Origin: a bacterium
GTDB taxonomy: Bacteria > Planctomycetota > SZUA-567
Assembly (NCBI GenBank): GCA_003245715.1
Contig: QKCJ01000049.1
Span: 1-64,000, forward strand
Length of the DNA stretch: 64,000 bases
Reading direction: 5' to 3'
Part shown: positions 25,460 through 33,667 of the stretch, one piece after another
Position numbering within the stretch: position 1 is the stretch's first letter
How the letters are laid out: every line of letters begins with the position of its first letter
Notes under the pieces: model-generated
Database searches by the model: none
Told to the model about the DNA's origin: nothing
The model's input: only the letters and a program-made list of their open reading frames with translations
Program-made: the position numbers and the translations under genes

Positions 25460-26833
25460 CTATTCTTTCAAGCCAAGAATTTCTGTGACGTAATTGCTGA
25501 TATCTGTCATAGCGATTTTGTCCGGTACTGAGCCGCAGTTTGAGATAAAGACAGCGCCTTTTTCCGGGGCGGCTGGCAGCAGACCGTGGCTGCCTTTTAC
25601 CCGGTACGGGTCGGTTGAGATGACATTGAAGCGGTAACGTAAGCCTAGTTTTTTGCGCAACAGGCATACGGCAGACTTCAGTCGGCCTGTGACTTTTGAT
25701 CCGGCATAGAATAACTCTGCCGGGTCGTAACCGGGTTTGCGGTGGATGTCAACAGTAGCGGCAAAGTCAGGCGGATTTCCGGAGTCGTACTGCCAGGTAA
25801 ACCACGAATCATCCTCAGCCAGTGCCAGCAGTTCACCGGAGCGGGGATGATTGACCTTGAACTCTGATTGTTCGTCTTTACTGAGAATCGCTGCTATTCC
25901 AGCAGTGTTACGCAGGAGTTTTTTTATAGGAATTATTTTGCTCTGGTTTTTTATATAGACATGTGCGATCTGGTGGTCGCAGACGGCGAAGGCGTCTGAA
26001 TTAAAGGTCTCAAGGATATCGCCAAAGGGGCCTTGTCTGGTCTGCAGAAAGCCATTCTGATTTAATATCTTATTGATGAATACCGGCCGGTTAACATTGG
26101 TGATGCCGTATTCTGAGAGGATTATAATTTTGCATTCCAGTTCCTGGGCGGTTGTCAGTAGTGGCGCAAGAAGGTTGTCAAGCTGTGTTAGGTTGGTTGC
26201 AAGATGATCGCCGGTAACCGACCCGGTTCGGGTAGCGCCAAAACGCTGGAGGTCGTAATCAAGGTGCGGGATATAGGCCATGGTCAGGTCGGGCCGTTGG
26301 TTTTTCAGGGTATACTCAGTTGCGCGGGCGATCCATTCAGATGATTTTACCCCGGCCTCAGGACCCCAGAAAGCATGGAAGGGGAATTTCCCCAGCTCAG
26401 CCTCAAGCTTGTCGGTAAAACCTTCAGGCGTGCCGTGGATGCCGAAAGCCTTGTTGCCGTCACAGGAATAATACGGTTTTGGCGTTACAGAATAATCCGC
26501 GCTGCAGCCCTGATTGAACCACCAGAATAATTTCGCTACACTAAGCCCTGCTTTCTGCGCTTTCTCGTAAAAAAACTCGCCACTACAGAGATTTCGTGAC
26601 TGTTGCCACAAGCGCGGCTCCATGGTGTCGCGGAAGAGCCAGCCGTTACCGACCACGCCGTGTTCGCTTACCGGTTTGCCGGTTAGAATACTTGCCTGAG
26701 CGGATAAGGTTACTGCCGGCAGTACTCCGTCAAGTGGCCGCAGTTCGGAGGTTTTAACAAGTGAGAGCAGATTTGGGGTCTGCTGGGAGATCATCTCCGG
26801 CGTCAGGCCGACAACATTAAGAATAAGCAGCAT
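25460..26833 (-). CDS. Alkaline phosphatase-superfamily phosphodiesterase/nucleotide pyrophosphatase-like protein
   Basis: 457 aa. N-terminal LNVVGLTPEM, the nucleophile region PAVTLSAQASILTG, HGVVGNGWLFRD, the segment KLFWWFNQGCSADYSVTPKPYY, HLDYDLQRFG and SEYGIT match a conserved subfamily of the type I phosphodiesterase/nucleotide pyrophosphatase group. The canonical metal-binding Asp of V-x-D-G is NVVG here; as I recall this is a subfamily trait, but it makes the metal chemistry uncertain. A similar protein (EboF) occurs in the ebo clusters of some algae and bacteria, but no other ebo gene is seen. It has no signal peptide, so it is cytoplasmic. The start has AAAGGA upstream, and it lies 42 bp after the alpha/beta hydrolase gene. 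The substrate is unknown. Confidence 0.8.
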   Translation of the reverse strand: MLLILNVVGLTPEMISQQTPNLLSLVKTSELRPLDGVLPAVTLSAQASILTGKPVSEHGVVGNGWLFRDTMEPRLWQQSRNLCSGEFFYEKAQKAGLSVAKLFWWFNQGCSADYSVTPKPYYSCDGNKAFGIHGTPEGFTDKLEAELGKFPFHAFWGPEAGVKSSEWIARATEYTLKNQRPDLTMAYIPHLDYDLQRFGATRTGSVTGDHLATNLTQLDNLLAPLLTTAQELECKIIILSEYGITNVNRPVFINKILNQNGFLQTRQGPFGDILETFNSDAFAVCDHQIAHVYIKNQSKIIPIKKLLRNTAGIAAILSKDEQSEFKVNHPRSGELLALAEDDSWFTWQYDSGNPPDFAATVDIHRKPGYDPAELFYAGSKVTGRLKSAVCLLRKKLGLRYRFNVISTDPYRVKGSHGLLPAAPEKGAVFISNCGSVPDKIAMTDISNYVTEILGLKE

Positions 26834-26875
26834 CGTAATCCTTTCGCTGTCCTGATCGTTGGGCGCTCGTTAATT

Positions 26876-27766
26876 TTATATGGCAATAAATTCTCTGACT
26901 CTGGGCAGAATCCGCCCCAGCGCATCCTCAAGTACGTAATGCCCTGCGTCACTGTAATAGTCTGCCTGCATGTCAGGAAAACGTCTCAGCCATTCGTTGT
27001 AAAATGAATCATTGAAGCACCAGTCTTTGCCGCCCCACTGTACAAGCACGGGTTTGTTGGCAAGTATGGATAGGCGCAGGTCGATATCATACAGCGTTTC
27101 AAAGCTCGGATGTCCCGGATTCATCGGGATATCCTGCACAAAGCGTAGGGTGCTGATGCGGTTGTGCCAGTTGTCGTAGGGCATGACAAAGCCGGCCGCA
27201 ACTTCAGGCTTCATTTTATTTTCTACGGCCATATGAACGGCTGCCCCGGCAAAAGCATTAAAACCGCGGATTGAGAGCGCACCGAAAATTGGCAGCTTGC
27301 AGATATTGATTCTGAATGGGATGCGCTTTGAGAGAAACGCGGCGGTATTAAAGACAACCATTTTTTTGACGCGCGCAGAGTTGTTGATCGCCCAGCCGCA
27401 GCCGATGGCGCCGCCCCAGTCGTGCATCAGCAGTATCACCTCTTCATCATCAGCCAACAGATGCGAGAGTAATTTGCTGATATTATTAATGTGCAATTGC
27501 AGGGTGTAGGGGTATTTCTGCGGCTTGTCACTCAGCCCCATGCCGATGTGGTCAGGCGCGATCACCCGGTAGTCTTTTCGCAAATCGGAAATCAGGTTGC
27601 GGTAAAGAAATGACCATGATGGGTTGCCGTGCAGCATTACCAGTGTCGGCCTGCCGTTTCTCGCGCCTTCATCGACATAGTGCATCCTGTTGCCGTCAAG
27701 ATCAAAGTAATTGGATTTGAAGGGATACATCTCCTTAAAGACAGCGTCCCCGGTGGTCAGTCGCAT
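26876..27766 (-). CDS. Alpha/beta hydrolase with Asp nucleophile (haloalkane dehalogenase/OleB-like)
   Basis: 296 aa. The oxyanion motif HGNPSWSF (His46-Asn48) and the nucleophile elbow MHDWGGAIG (Asp116, Trp117) are those of haloalkane dehalogenases and of OleB, the beta-lactone decarboxylase of long-chain olefin synthesis, rather than Ser esterases. The catalytic His is in DAGHYVLEDA near the C-terminus. OleB normally sits with oleA, oleC and oleD, none of which is seen here, so the substrate is open. The gene is in a probable minus-strand operon between a small lipoprotein (38 bp upstream) and a phosphodiesterase-like gene (42 bp downstream). Confidence 0.85.
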   Translation of the reverse strand: MRLTTGDAVFKEMYPFKSNYFDLDGNRMHYVDEGARNGRPTLVMLHGNPSWSFLYRNLISDLRKDYRVIAPDHIGMGLSDKPQKYPYTLQLHINNISKLLSHLLADDEEVILLMHDWGGAIGCGWAINNSARVKKMVVFNTAAFLSKRIPFRINICKLPIFGALSIRGFNAFAGAAVHMAVENKMKPEVAAGFVMPYDNWHNRISTLRFVQDIPMNPGHPSFETLYDIDLRLSILANKPVLVQWGGKDWCFNDSFYNEWLRRFPDMQADYYSDAGHYVLEDALGRILPRVREFIAI

Positions 27767-27804
27767 AGAATATCCTTGTTTCCAGCTTCGGATTGTGGTT
27801 TTTG

Positions 27805-28080
27805 TTATTTGTCGCAGCCGCCGCAGACCTCAACAACCGGGCCGTCCTTGACCTCCACCTCGACATTGTCGATAGTTGCCTTGTATGGCTGGCCCCAATT
27901 TTTATTGCTCTGCTTTTTGGGGTAGAATTTTGCCGGGTAGCCAAGAGATGCGGCTTCTTCATCTATATGTTCGACATGGTTGGCGTAATTGATTGGCGCT
28001 GGCTTGGCTGTGGTCTTGCTGGCGCAACCGGCGAAAACCATGGAAACGGCAATAACTGTGCAGATCTGTAAAATCTTCAT
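27805..28080 (-). CDS. Small lipoprotein with C-terminal CxxC
   Basis: 91 aa. The lipoprotein signal peptide ends in VFAGC (lipobox), so the mature protein is an approximately 72-aa lipid-anchored envelope protein. It ends in VCGGCDK, a CxxC motif two residues from the C-terminus. The start at 28080 has a strong GAGGGGAAAG site; an upstream codon at 28116 is rejected because the signal peptide would be internal. Likely first gene of an operon with the alpha/beta hydrolase. No family recognised. The C-terminal CxxC-DK ending is shared with the cysteine-rich lipoprotein at 57326-57469. Confidence 0.75.
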   Translation of the reverse strand: MKILQICTVIAVSMVFAGCASKTTAKPAPINYANHVEHIDEEAASLGYPAKFYPKKQSNKNWGQPYKATIDNVEVEVKDGPVVEVCGGCDK

Positions 28081-28271
28081 TACTTTCCCCTCAGGTTCGG
28101 ATAAAATGATTTCCATTAAAGTTGAAATACATATCAGGTGATTGTATCGCAGCGGCTCTCATTTAAAAGTAAAAATCCGTTCACAAACTAAAAAATATGA
28201 AAGAAAGCTGGAAAAAACCGTAATTGTACAGGTGTGAGTAATATTTTTGACCGGAATGGAGATTTTGTCAG

Positions 28272-28799
28272 ATGGCTGTTCGTTATATCGTATTGTTTGT
28301 TTTAACTTCTTTTCTCTGCGCCTGTGATATGCCTGAACAGAGCAACCGGCCCGGTTCGGGTAACGCCCCGGAAGTCAAGGGAAGCTCCCGCCGTCCTCGG
28401 CAGATAGATTACAATAACCCGGAACATGAAGATGTCATTGCACTTGTAAAGCGCGCCCGCAGTTATTATACGCGTAACGGCGATATCAAGGCGCTTGATG
28501 ACTTTATGGATCCCAGCAGCCAGTTTGTGGCGGGTAATACTTACGTCTTCGTCTATGATTATGCCGGAAAATGTTTGGCTGAGTGGGGCAATCCGAGCGT
28601 AGTCGGCAAGGATATGTCTGGCTGGAGTGATATGAATAATAACCCGATGTTTGCCCAGGCATCAGATAAGGCCAGAAACGGCGGCGGTTGGTACAGTACG
28701 ACCTGGCGAGCCCCAAACAGCACAAATATCCGCCCCAAAGATTGCTATGTCATCGATGTGGATGGCAAGGTCTTCGTCGGCTCAGGTGTTTACCGCTGA
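28272..28799 (+). CDS. Lipoprotein with a single Cache-type sensor domain
   Basis: 175 aa. A lipoprotein signal (FLCAC, about 15-19) is followed by a Ser/Gly/Arg linker and a single Cache (sCache_2-like) domain. The pattern is a long helix (HEDVIALVKRARSYY...), then YVFVYDYAGKCLAEWGNPSVVGKDMSGWSD, then YVIDVDGKVFVGSGVY. Cache domains bind small ligands such as carboxylates outside the cytoplasm. Here there is no transmembrane signalling module, so it may pass a signal to a partner, or bind a solute for a transporter. Monocistronic; it sits just upstream of the flagellar locus, so a chemotaxis link is conceivable but not shown. Confidence 0.75.
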   Translation: MAVRYIVLFVLTSFLCACDMPEQSNRPGSGNAPEVKGSSRRPRQIDYNNPEHEDVIALVKRARSYYTRNGDIKALDDFMDPSSQFVAGNTYVFVYDYAGKCLAEWGNPSVVGKDMSGWSDMNNNPMFAQASDKARNGGGWYSTTWRAPNSTNIRPKDCYVIDVDGKVFVGSGVYR

Positions 28800-28842
28800 T
28801 ATTTCCGCAACAAATAACAACCCAATAACTGCCTTTTTCCTT

Positions 28843-28872
28843 ACTCCAGTCCCCTGTGGCTGGAGTTTTTTT
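28843..28872 (+). terminator. Terminator after the Cache lipoprotein gene
   Basis: ACTCCAG (28843-28849) pairs with CTGGAGT (28860-28866) and runs into seven T. Confidence 0.88.
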
Positions 28873-28996
28873 GTGACAATTTATGTTTGGGATTTTGGGA
28901 TGTTTGAGAAGGTTATAAGCGTGAAAAAAGGATTTCTGCTGATATTTAGGGCGATTTTAATGATTGAGAGTATCTTTTTAGAATAAAATGTAAAAA

Positions 28997-29032
28997 ATCA
29001 ACTTTTATCGTAAATTTTCGGTAAAAGTTGAT
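28997..29032. promoter_or_regulatory. Long palindrome upstream of the flagellar locus
   Basis: ATCAACTTTTA (28997-29007) and TAAAAGTTGAT (29022-29032) form a perfect 11-bp inverted repeat. It extends inward by a T-G and two further pairs, leaving an 8-nt loop. It lies in the 367-bp gap before the first flagellar-locus gene. There is no T-run after it, so an operator or a stable 5' hairpin is more likely than a terminator. The rest of the gap holds one copy of the repeated leader element and no recognisable gene. Confidence 0.55.
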
Positions 29033-29091
29033 TGCATTCATGTCCGGTTGTGGATACAAATATATGGCAGTATTTGAGATTATGAAAAATT

Positions 29092-29129
29092 GTTCTGTTC
29101 CGGGGGGATCAAATAGCGGTTTTTCATTA
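29092..29129 (+). repeat. Leader element, copy A (G6 with ATC-A-GCGGTTT)
   Basis: Resembles a second copy at 29598-29633. Both share CTGT, a G5-6 run, ATCA, GCGGTTT and an AT-rich end, in the same order. Each lies 35-65 bp before the start codon of a gene with a G6 ribosome site (29167 and 29663). Confidence 0.5.
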
Positions 29130-29166
29130 GTGCTGTGCTGACTATTCCTTGATAGGGGGGAGCTTT

Positions 29167-29592
29167 ATGGACGACCAGATTGATGGCCGTGATGGCTGGC
29201 TTGAGAGGTGGGGAGATTTTTCTATCCGTCTGAGTGCGGTGGCTTTGGCGGCTACTGTTGTGATCTGTCTGTGCTGTTTGTATGCCCTTGAAAAAGATAT
29301 TGAGTCTGTCGCCGCCAGCCGTCTGTTTACACATTCGGAGACTGGTTCTGGTGGTTTTGACTACAGTGAGCCGAATCTGGTTGGCATGGTTGATGCGGAG
29401 CGTTTTGAGCGGCTGAATGCCGCGGTTGTTTCAAGTGCTTCGGTTAATGGTCTCTCGGTTTCTGGGCAGTTTGTTGCGCCGTTTGGTTCGGGTGAGATTC
29501 AGATGCTGCAGCGTTGGGGTTGCTTTGATGTTAACGGGGCCGGGGCGGCTGGAGGCGTGCAGGATAATTCTGCGGTAGAACTTGGTTTGTAG
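29167..29592 (+). CDS. Unknown single-pass membrane protein at the head of the flagellar locus
   Basis: 141 aa, not recognised. An acidic N-terminus precedes one membrane span at about 23-45; a small extracytoplasmic domain of about 95 residues is rich in Ser, Gly and Val and ends in a Gly/Ala-rich tail. It does not look like FliE, FlgB or FlgC, which often precede fliF. It is 70 bp upstream of fliF, same strand, with a parallel leader element and G6 ribosome site, so it is probably co-regulated. A basal-body accessory role is possible but unsupported. The ATG at 29167 is preferred over the in-frame codon at 29149, which lies before the ribosome site. Confidence 0.6.
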   Translation: MDDQIDGRDGWLERWGDFSIRLSAVALAATVVICLCCLYALEKDIESVAASRLFTHSETGSGGFDYSEPNLVGMVDAERFERLNAAVVSSASVNGLSVSGQFVAPFGSGEIQMLQRWGCFDVNGAGAAGGVQDNSAVELGL

Positions 29593-29597
29593 CGGCT

Positions 29598-29633
29598 GCT
29601 CTGTATCGGGGGATCAGAGCGGTTTGTTATTAT
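29598..29633 (+). repeat. Leader element, copy B, with a perfect hairpin
   Basis: Second copy of the element at 29092-29129. In this copy GCTCTG (29598-29603) pairs with CAGAGC (29615-29620), placing the G-tract in the loop. It could modulate read-through into fliF. Confidence 0.5.
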
Positions 29634-29662
29634 ATATATAAAGAAACTCGGGGGGTGGGTTG

Positions 29663-31339
29663 ATGGATGTAATAAAAGAGTTATTGGACAACGCGCGCAA
29701 ACTGCTGGGGGAAATGTCGTCAACGCAGCGTGCGAGTATTGTTACGATGATTATTACTGTGGCATCGTTATTTGTTCTTATTATTTGGCTTGGCTCGATC
29801 AATGAGAAGAAAATCAATGTGCCGCTTGAGGTTAAGGTGTCGCTGGCTGAGTCTGAACAGTATAAGACCCTGTTGCTTGCAGGTGGGATTACCGAGGTTG
29901 AGTATGACATGGAAGCCGGGCTTCTGATGGTTCCTGAGGCACAGAAACGCAAGGCTCTGGTTATTCTGGCTGAAAACAAGGCGCTGCCGACTGATACTGG
30001 TGACGGTTTTGAAGCTGCTCTTGAGAAGGTCAAGTTTACCGACACCAAGCCAATTACCGCAGAGAGAATGAAAAACGCCTTGCAGACTGAAGTTGCAAGG
30101 ATGATTGAGGATATCAAAGGTATTTCCAAGGCTGAGGTTATTTATACCAGCGCCGAGCGCAAGGGGCTTTTCCGCCAGCCATACCGTCAGCGCGCGGCTG
30201 TCAAAGTTACTACCGAGATGAACCGCAAGCTCGATCAGGGGCTTGCTGAGACGATTATTAACCTCGTTACCTTTGCCCGTGCCGGTCTTGATGAAAATGA
30301 TGTAAGTGTAACCGACCAGTTCGGGAATAACTTCCGCAAGGATACCGATTCATCAATTAACATGATGGCTGTCAAGGAGATCAAGCTTAACAGTATCACC
30401 AGTGAGAGGGCGCGGCGTGAGATAGAGTCCTGCGTGCGCAAGATCATCCCCGACTCAGAGGTTTACGCCTTTGTTGATACCAAGTGGGATATGACCCGCA
30501 AGGTGGTAAACAAACGCGAGATTCTGGAAGGCCGCCCTAACCGGATTATCCAGCGCAAGATTGACGATAATTCATCGGATAAACCCTCAAATGTGGTTGG
30601 AACACAGCCCAATATCCGCCGATCAACGAATATGGAGACCGGTACGCAGCGTGAAATCATGCGCTCATACAAGCGTCAGGATAAAGACACCAATATTACG
30701 CTTGGTGAGTTGAAGAGTGAGGAAGTTATAGCTCCGACGATCAAGAGTCAGACAGTTGCGGTGGTTGTGCATCTGCCGGCGGTTCCGACCTTTGATGCTA
30801 ATGGCAAGCCTGTTTATGAGAAAGACGCGAGTGGTAATCAGGTACTTAATCCCAATACCGGTGCGCCGCTGGTCAAGCTAAAAGCGTACGCGCCGCTTGA
30901 GGGGGATAAGCTTCTGGCGCTTGAGAGTAGTGTCCGCAAGGTTGCGGGTATGCTTGATGGCGCGGATAATATGGAGGTGCAGATCTCGCAGATTCCGTGG
31001 ACTCCGACACTTGAGCCGGATAAACGTAAGGTCAAGGTTGATTATTTGCGTGAATTTCTCAATGAAAATGTGGTACAATTGGTTATGATGGCGATTCTTA
31101 TGATTGCGATTTATCTGGTTTACCTGCAGGCCAAGCGTTCTATCCCGGCTGAAGAGGTTGAGCTGCCTGATACTTCTGATTTTGGCGGTGTCTTCAGTCC
31201 GATGTCTCTGAGTGAAGAAGACCGCAATCAGGCTGACTTTGAACAGATGCGCGATCAGGTTGGCGATTTTATTGATGAAGACCCATCAAAGGCTGCCGGT
31301 ATTGTTCGCCGCTGGATGAATTCACGTGAAGGTTATTAA
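29663..31339 (+). CDS. fliF: Flagellar MS-ring protein FliF
   Basis: 558 aa, normal length. FliF forms the membrane MS ring on which the motor and export apparatus are built. The N-terminal span (about 24-42) is followed by the secretin-like ring-building motifs (YKTLLLAGGITEVEYDMEAG; KGISKAEVIYTSAERKGLFRQPYRQRAAVKV). The C-terminal span (about 463-485) is followed by a cytoplasmic tail ending FEQMRDQVGDFIDEDPSKAAGIVRRWM, the FliG-binding segment. Start at 29663 with a GGGGGGTGGG ribosome site; the TTG one codon earlier is less likely. First recognisable structural gene of the locus. Confidence 0.96.
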   Translation: MDVIKELLDNARKLLGEMSSTQRASIVTMIITVASLFVLIIWLGSINEKKINVPLEVKVSLAESEQYKTLLLAGGITEVEYDMEAGLLMVPEAQKRKALVILAENKALPTDTGDGFEAALEKVKFTDTKPITAERMKNALQTEVARMIEDIKGISKAEVIYTSAERKGLFRQPYRQRAAVKVTTEMNRKLDQGLAETIINLVTFARAGLDENDVSVTDQFGNNFRKDTDSSINMMAVKEIKLNSITSERARREIESCVRKIIPDSEVYAFVDTKWDMTRKVVNKREILEGRPNRIIQRKIDDNSSDKPSNVVGTQPNIRRSTNMETGTQREIMRSYKRQDKDTNITLGELKSEEVIAPTIKSQTVAVVVHLPAVPTFDANGKPVYEKDASGNQVLNPNTGAPLVKLKAYAPLEGDKLLALESSVRKVAGMLDGADNMEVQISQIPWTPTLEPDKRKVKVDYLREFLNENVVQLVMMAILMIAIYLVYLQAKRSIPAEEVELPDTSDFGGVFSPMSLSEEDRNQADFEQMRDQVGDFIDEDPSKAAGIVRRWMNSREGY

Positions 31340-31397
31340 TCGGTTTTTGCGGCCGGCTTTTTGCGGCTGACTGTCAAATTGTAAAAGGCGCTAGTCT

Positions 31398-32429
31398 ATG
31401 AGTGTTCCGGTAATAAAAAAGACTGAAGGCATGACCGGCCTGCGCAAGGCGGCGGTTCTGATGATCGCGCTTGACTCTGAGTCTGCTTCCAAGATCATGT
31501 CCAATCTCTCTACTGATGAGATTGAACTGCTCTCAATGGAGATTGCCCGTCTTGATGAAGAGATTCAGGCTGATGTGCGTGACGCGGTGGTGCGCGAATA
31601 TTATCAGACTTATATGGCCAGCAAGTATATCGAGCAGGGTGGTATTGAGTACGCGCGAATGCTGCTTGAAAAATCACTCTCGCCTGAAGCGGCATCCAAG
31701 ATCCTTGCCGAGCTTGAGCAATCCATCCAGCAGACGCCTTTCCATTTTCTCAAACAGGCCGATACCGAGTCACTACTTACCTTTATCATGGATGAGCATC
31801 CGCAGACTATCTCACTTATTATGGCGCACCTTCATCCCAAACAGGCTTCAGAAATTCTTGCTGGATTGTCACCTAAAAAGCAGCTTGAGGTTGTTAAACG
31901 TATCGCGCGAATGGAACAGACCACACCTGAAGCGATCCGTGAAGTGGAAAAGGGGCTTGAGGCAAGGTTGTCCTCTATTGTTAATCAGGATCTTGAAAGG
32001 GCTGGTGGTGTTGAGAATATTGCCGAAGTTCTCAACCTTGTCGACCGTACGACGGAAAAGGGTATTCTTGAGAACCTTGAAGAAGAAGACCCGGACATGG
32101 TTGAGCAGATTAGGCGTCTTATGTTCGTCTTTGAAGACCTTATTCTGGTTAATGACAAGGGTATTCAGGCAACGCTCAAGGAAGTTGAAAATGACGAACT
32201 GGCGCTTGCCCTCAAGACTGCGTCTGAAGAATTACAGAGCAAGATCTTCAAGAATATGTCTGAGCGTGCCGCCCAGATGATCCAGGAAAATATGGAATTC
32301 ATGGGGCCGACGCGTCTGTCTGACGTTGAAGCGGCGCAGCAGCGTATTGTTGATATTGTCCGCCGTCTTGAAGAATCTGGTGAAGTTATCATTGCCGGTC
32401 GTGGTGGTGAGGACGAGGTTGTTGTATAA
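31398..32429 (+). CDS. fliG: Flagellar motor switch protein FliG
   Basis: 343 aa, normal length. FliG sits on FliF and interacts with the stator. The N-terminal domain (GLRKAAVLMIALDSESASKIM), the middle-domain EHPQT motif (MDEHPQTISLIMAHL) that binds the rest of the C ring, and the C-terminal torque domain with charged residues (SERAAQMIQENMEFMGPTRLSDVEAAQQ) are all present. It is 58 bp after fliF. In normal motors the EHPQT surface binds FliM, which is absent from this locus. Confidence 0.96.
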   Translation: MSVPVIKKTEGMTGLRKAAVLMIALDSESASKIMSNLSTDEIELLSMEIARLDEEIQADVRDAVVREYYQTYMASKYIEQGGIEYARMLLEKSLSPEAASKILAELEQSIQQTPFHFLKQADTESLLTFIMDEHPQTISLIMAHLHPKQASEILAGLSPKKQLEVVKRIARMEQTTPEAIREVEKGLEARLSSIVNQDLERAGGVENIAEVLNLVDRTTEKGILENLEEEDPDMVEQIRRLMFVFEDLILVNDKGIQATLKEVENDELALALKTASEELQSKIFKNMSERAAQMIQENMEFMGPTRLSDVEAAQQRIVDIVRRLEESGEVIIAGRGGEDEVVV

Positions 32430-32468
32430 TGAAGTATGTGAGCAGCATAACAGACTGGAGTGTATACA

Positions 32469-33665
32469 ATGGCTGAGTTGATTCCATCCGAGTATGAAGG
32501 CGAGACCAATAGCCAGTCGGCGGTAGTCTATAACATCCCGGACCTCAAGGCGATGGCGGCAAAAATCCTGCGGCGGGCTAATGAAGTGGCGCAGCAGAAG
32601 ATTGACGGCGCGCGCCATAGTATTGCCCAGATGGAGCAGAAGGCCGTTGACGAGGGTAAGGTCAAGGGGCTTGAAGAGGGTCGCAAAACCGGTGAGCAGC
32701 AGGGGCGGGTTGCCGGTGAGGAAGCGGCGCGTAATGAATTCAACCAGAAGGTCGGTTCGGTTTCTACGGCTTTGCAGGTTGTGCTTAAGGAAGTGGCTGC
32801 GCAGAAGGTCGCGCTTCATGCTGAGGCTGAGGCTGATTTGTTGCGCCTGGCTCTTGAAATATCCAAACGGATCGTCCGGCGTGAGGTTGAGGTTGATGAT
32901 AATTTTGTTGTGCCGATTGTGCGCGAAGCCATCAGCCTGACCAATAACCGCAGTGACCTGATTGTACGCCTGAACCCGGCTGATGTGGAGGCTATCGAGT
33001 TGGAACTGCCTTCACTGCATGCGATTTTCAGTGATCTTGGCAGGGTTGAATTGAAGTCTGATACGACTGTTGAGCGGGGCGGGGCGCGGGTGCAGAGCCG
33101 TGAGGGTGAGGTTGATATGCGCCTCTCTGAGCAGTTTGACGCGCTTGAGCGCTCGCTGGTTGGCGATACCCGGGGGCTTAATATCCGCCCGTTTTCTGAG
33201 TATGCGCCGGAAGAGCTTGAAGCGGCAAAAGATGCGGGTAGTGCGCAAACTGTGCCGTCTGCTGCGGCTATACCGGCTGAGTCTGTTGCTTCAGCTGATT
33301 CGCTTTCTGTTGAAGAGGTTATCGCCGCAATTGCTGATAATTCTCCTGATCAGGTCACAGGTGAAGTTGTTGCGCAAGCCGGTCCTGTACAAAAACCGAA
33401 ACCTCAGCCACAACCGGCAGCTTCTGCGCCGGAGGTTAATCCCGTTAATGACGCTTCGGTGACTCCCGGCAGCGCTGCTGCTGATGGGGCGCCGGAAGTT
33501 GGCAGGTCAAAATTAATAAAAGAGGTTCAGCCTAATGCCGGGGCGGGTGTTTCTGCGCTTTCAGGCTTGAGCAGCCTCAGTGATATTCCGCTTGATGCCG
33601 ATGTGGACAGTCTGATAAGTGAGACCCTTGGTGAGAGTGGTATGTCGCAGACCTCGGGAGGTTAG
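32469..33665 (+). CDS. fliH: Flagellar export ATPase regulator FliH, with a long C-terminal extension
   Basis: 398 aa, clearly longer than the usual 230-280. The recognisable part includes the heptad/GxxxG-rich segment (KVKGLEEGRKTGEQQGRVAGEE) and the conserved C-terminal FliH domain (LLRLALEISKRIVRREVEVDD to about residue 225), which binds FliI. About 150 extra residues follow, rich in Ala, Pro, Gln and Ser, probably disordered. The ATG at 32469 is used because CTGGAG lies about 10 bp upstream; a GTG at 32460 is too close. fliI starts 2 bp after the stop. Confidence 0.9.
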   Translation: MAELIPSEYEGETNSQSAVVYNIPDLKAMAAKILRRANEVAQQKIDGARHSIAQMEQKAVDEGKVKGLEEGRKTGEQQGRVAGEEAARNEFNQKVGSVSTALQVVLKEVAAQKVALHAEAEADLLRLALEISKRIVRREVEVDDNFVVPIVREAISLTNNRSDLIVRLNPADVEAIELELPSLHAIFSDLGRVELKSDTTVERGGARVQSREGEVDMRLSEQFDALERSLVGDTRGLNIRPFSEYAPEELEAAKDAGSAQTVPSAAAIPAESVASADSLSVEEVIAAIADNSPDQVTGEVVAQAGPVQKPKPQPQPAASAPEVNPVNDASVTPGSAAADGAPEVGRSKLIKEVQPNAGAGVSALSGLSSLSDIPLDADVDSLISETLGESGMSQTSGG

Positions 33666-33667
33666 TC

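Noticed and set aside
29064..29080. Possible sigma-54 promoter (TGGCAG...) upstream of the flagellar locus
   Set aside because: The required GC of the -12 element is absent at the correct 10-bp distance from the GG.
28873..29166. A hidden small gene between the Cache lipoprotein and the flagellar locus
   Set aside because: No frame with a ribosome site is found. The stretch holds a palindrome and a leader element.
29614..30129. Minus-strand frame opposite the fliF start
   Set aside because: Serine-rich shadow of fliF with no ribosome site or domain.
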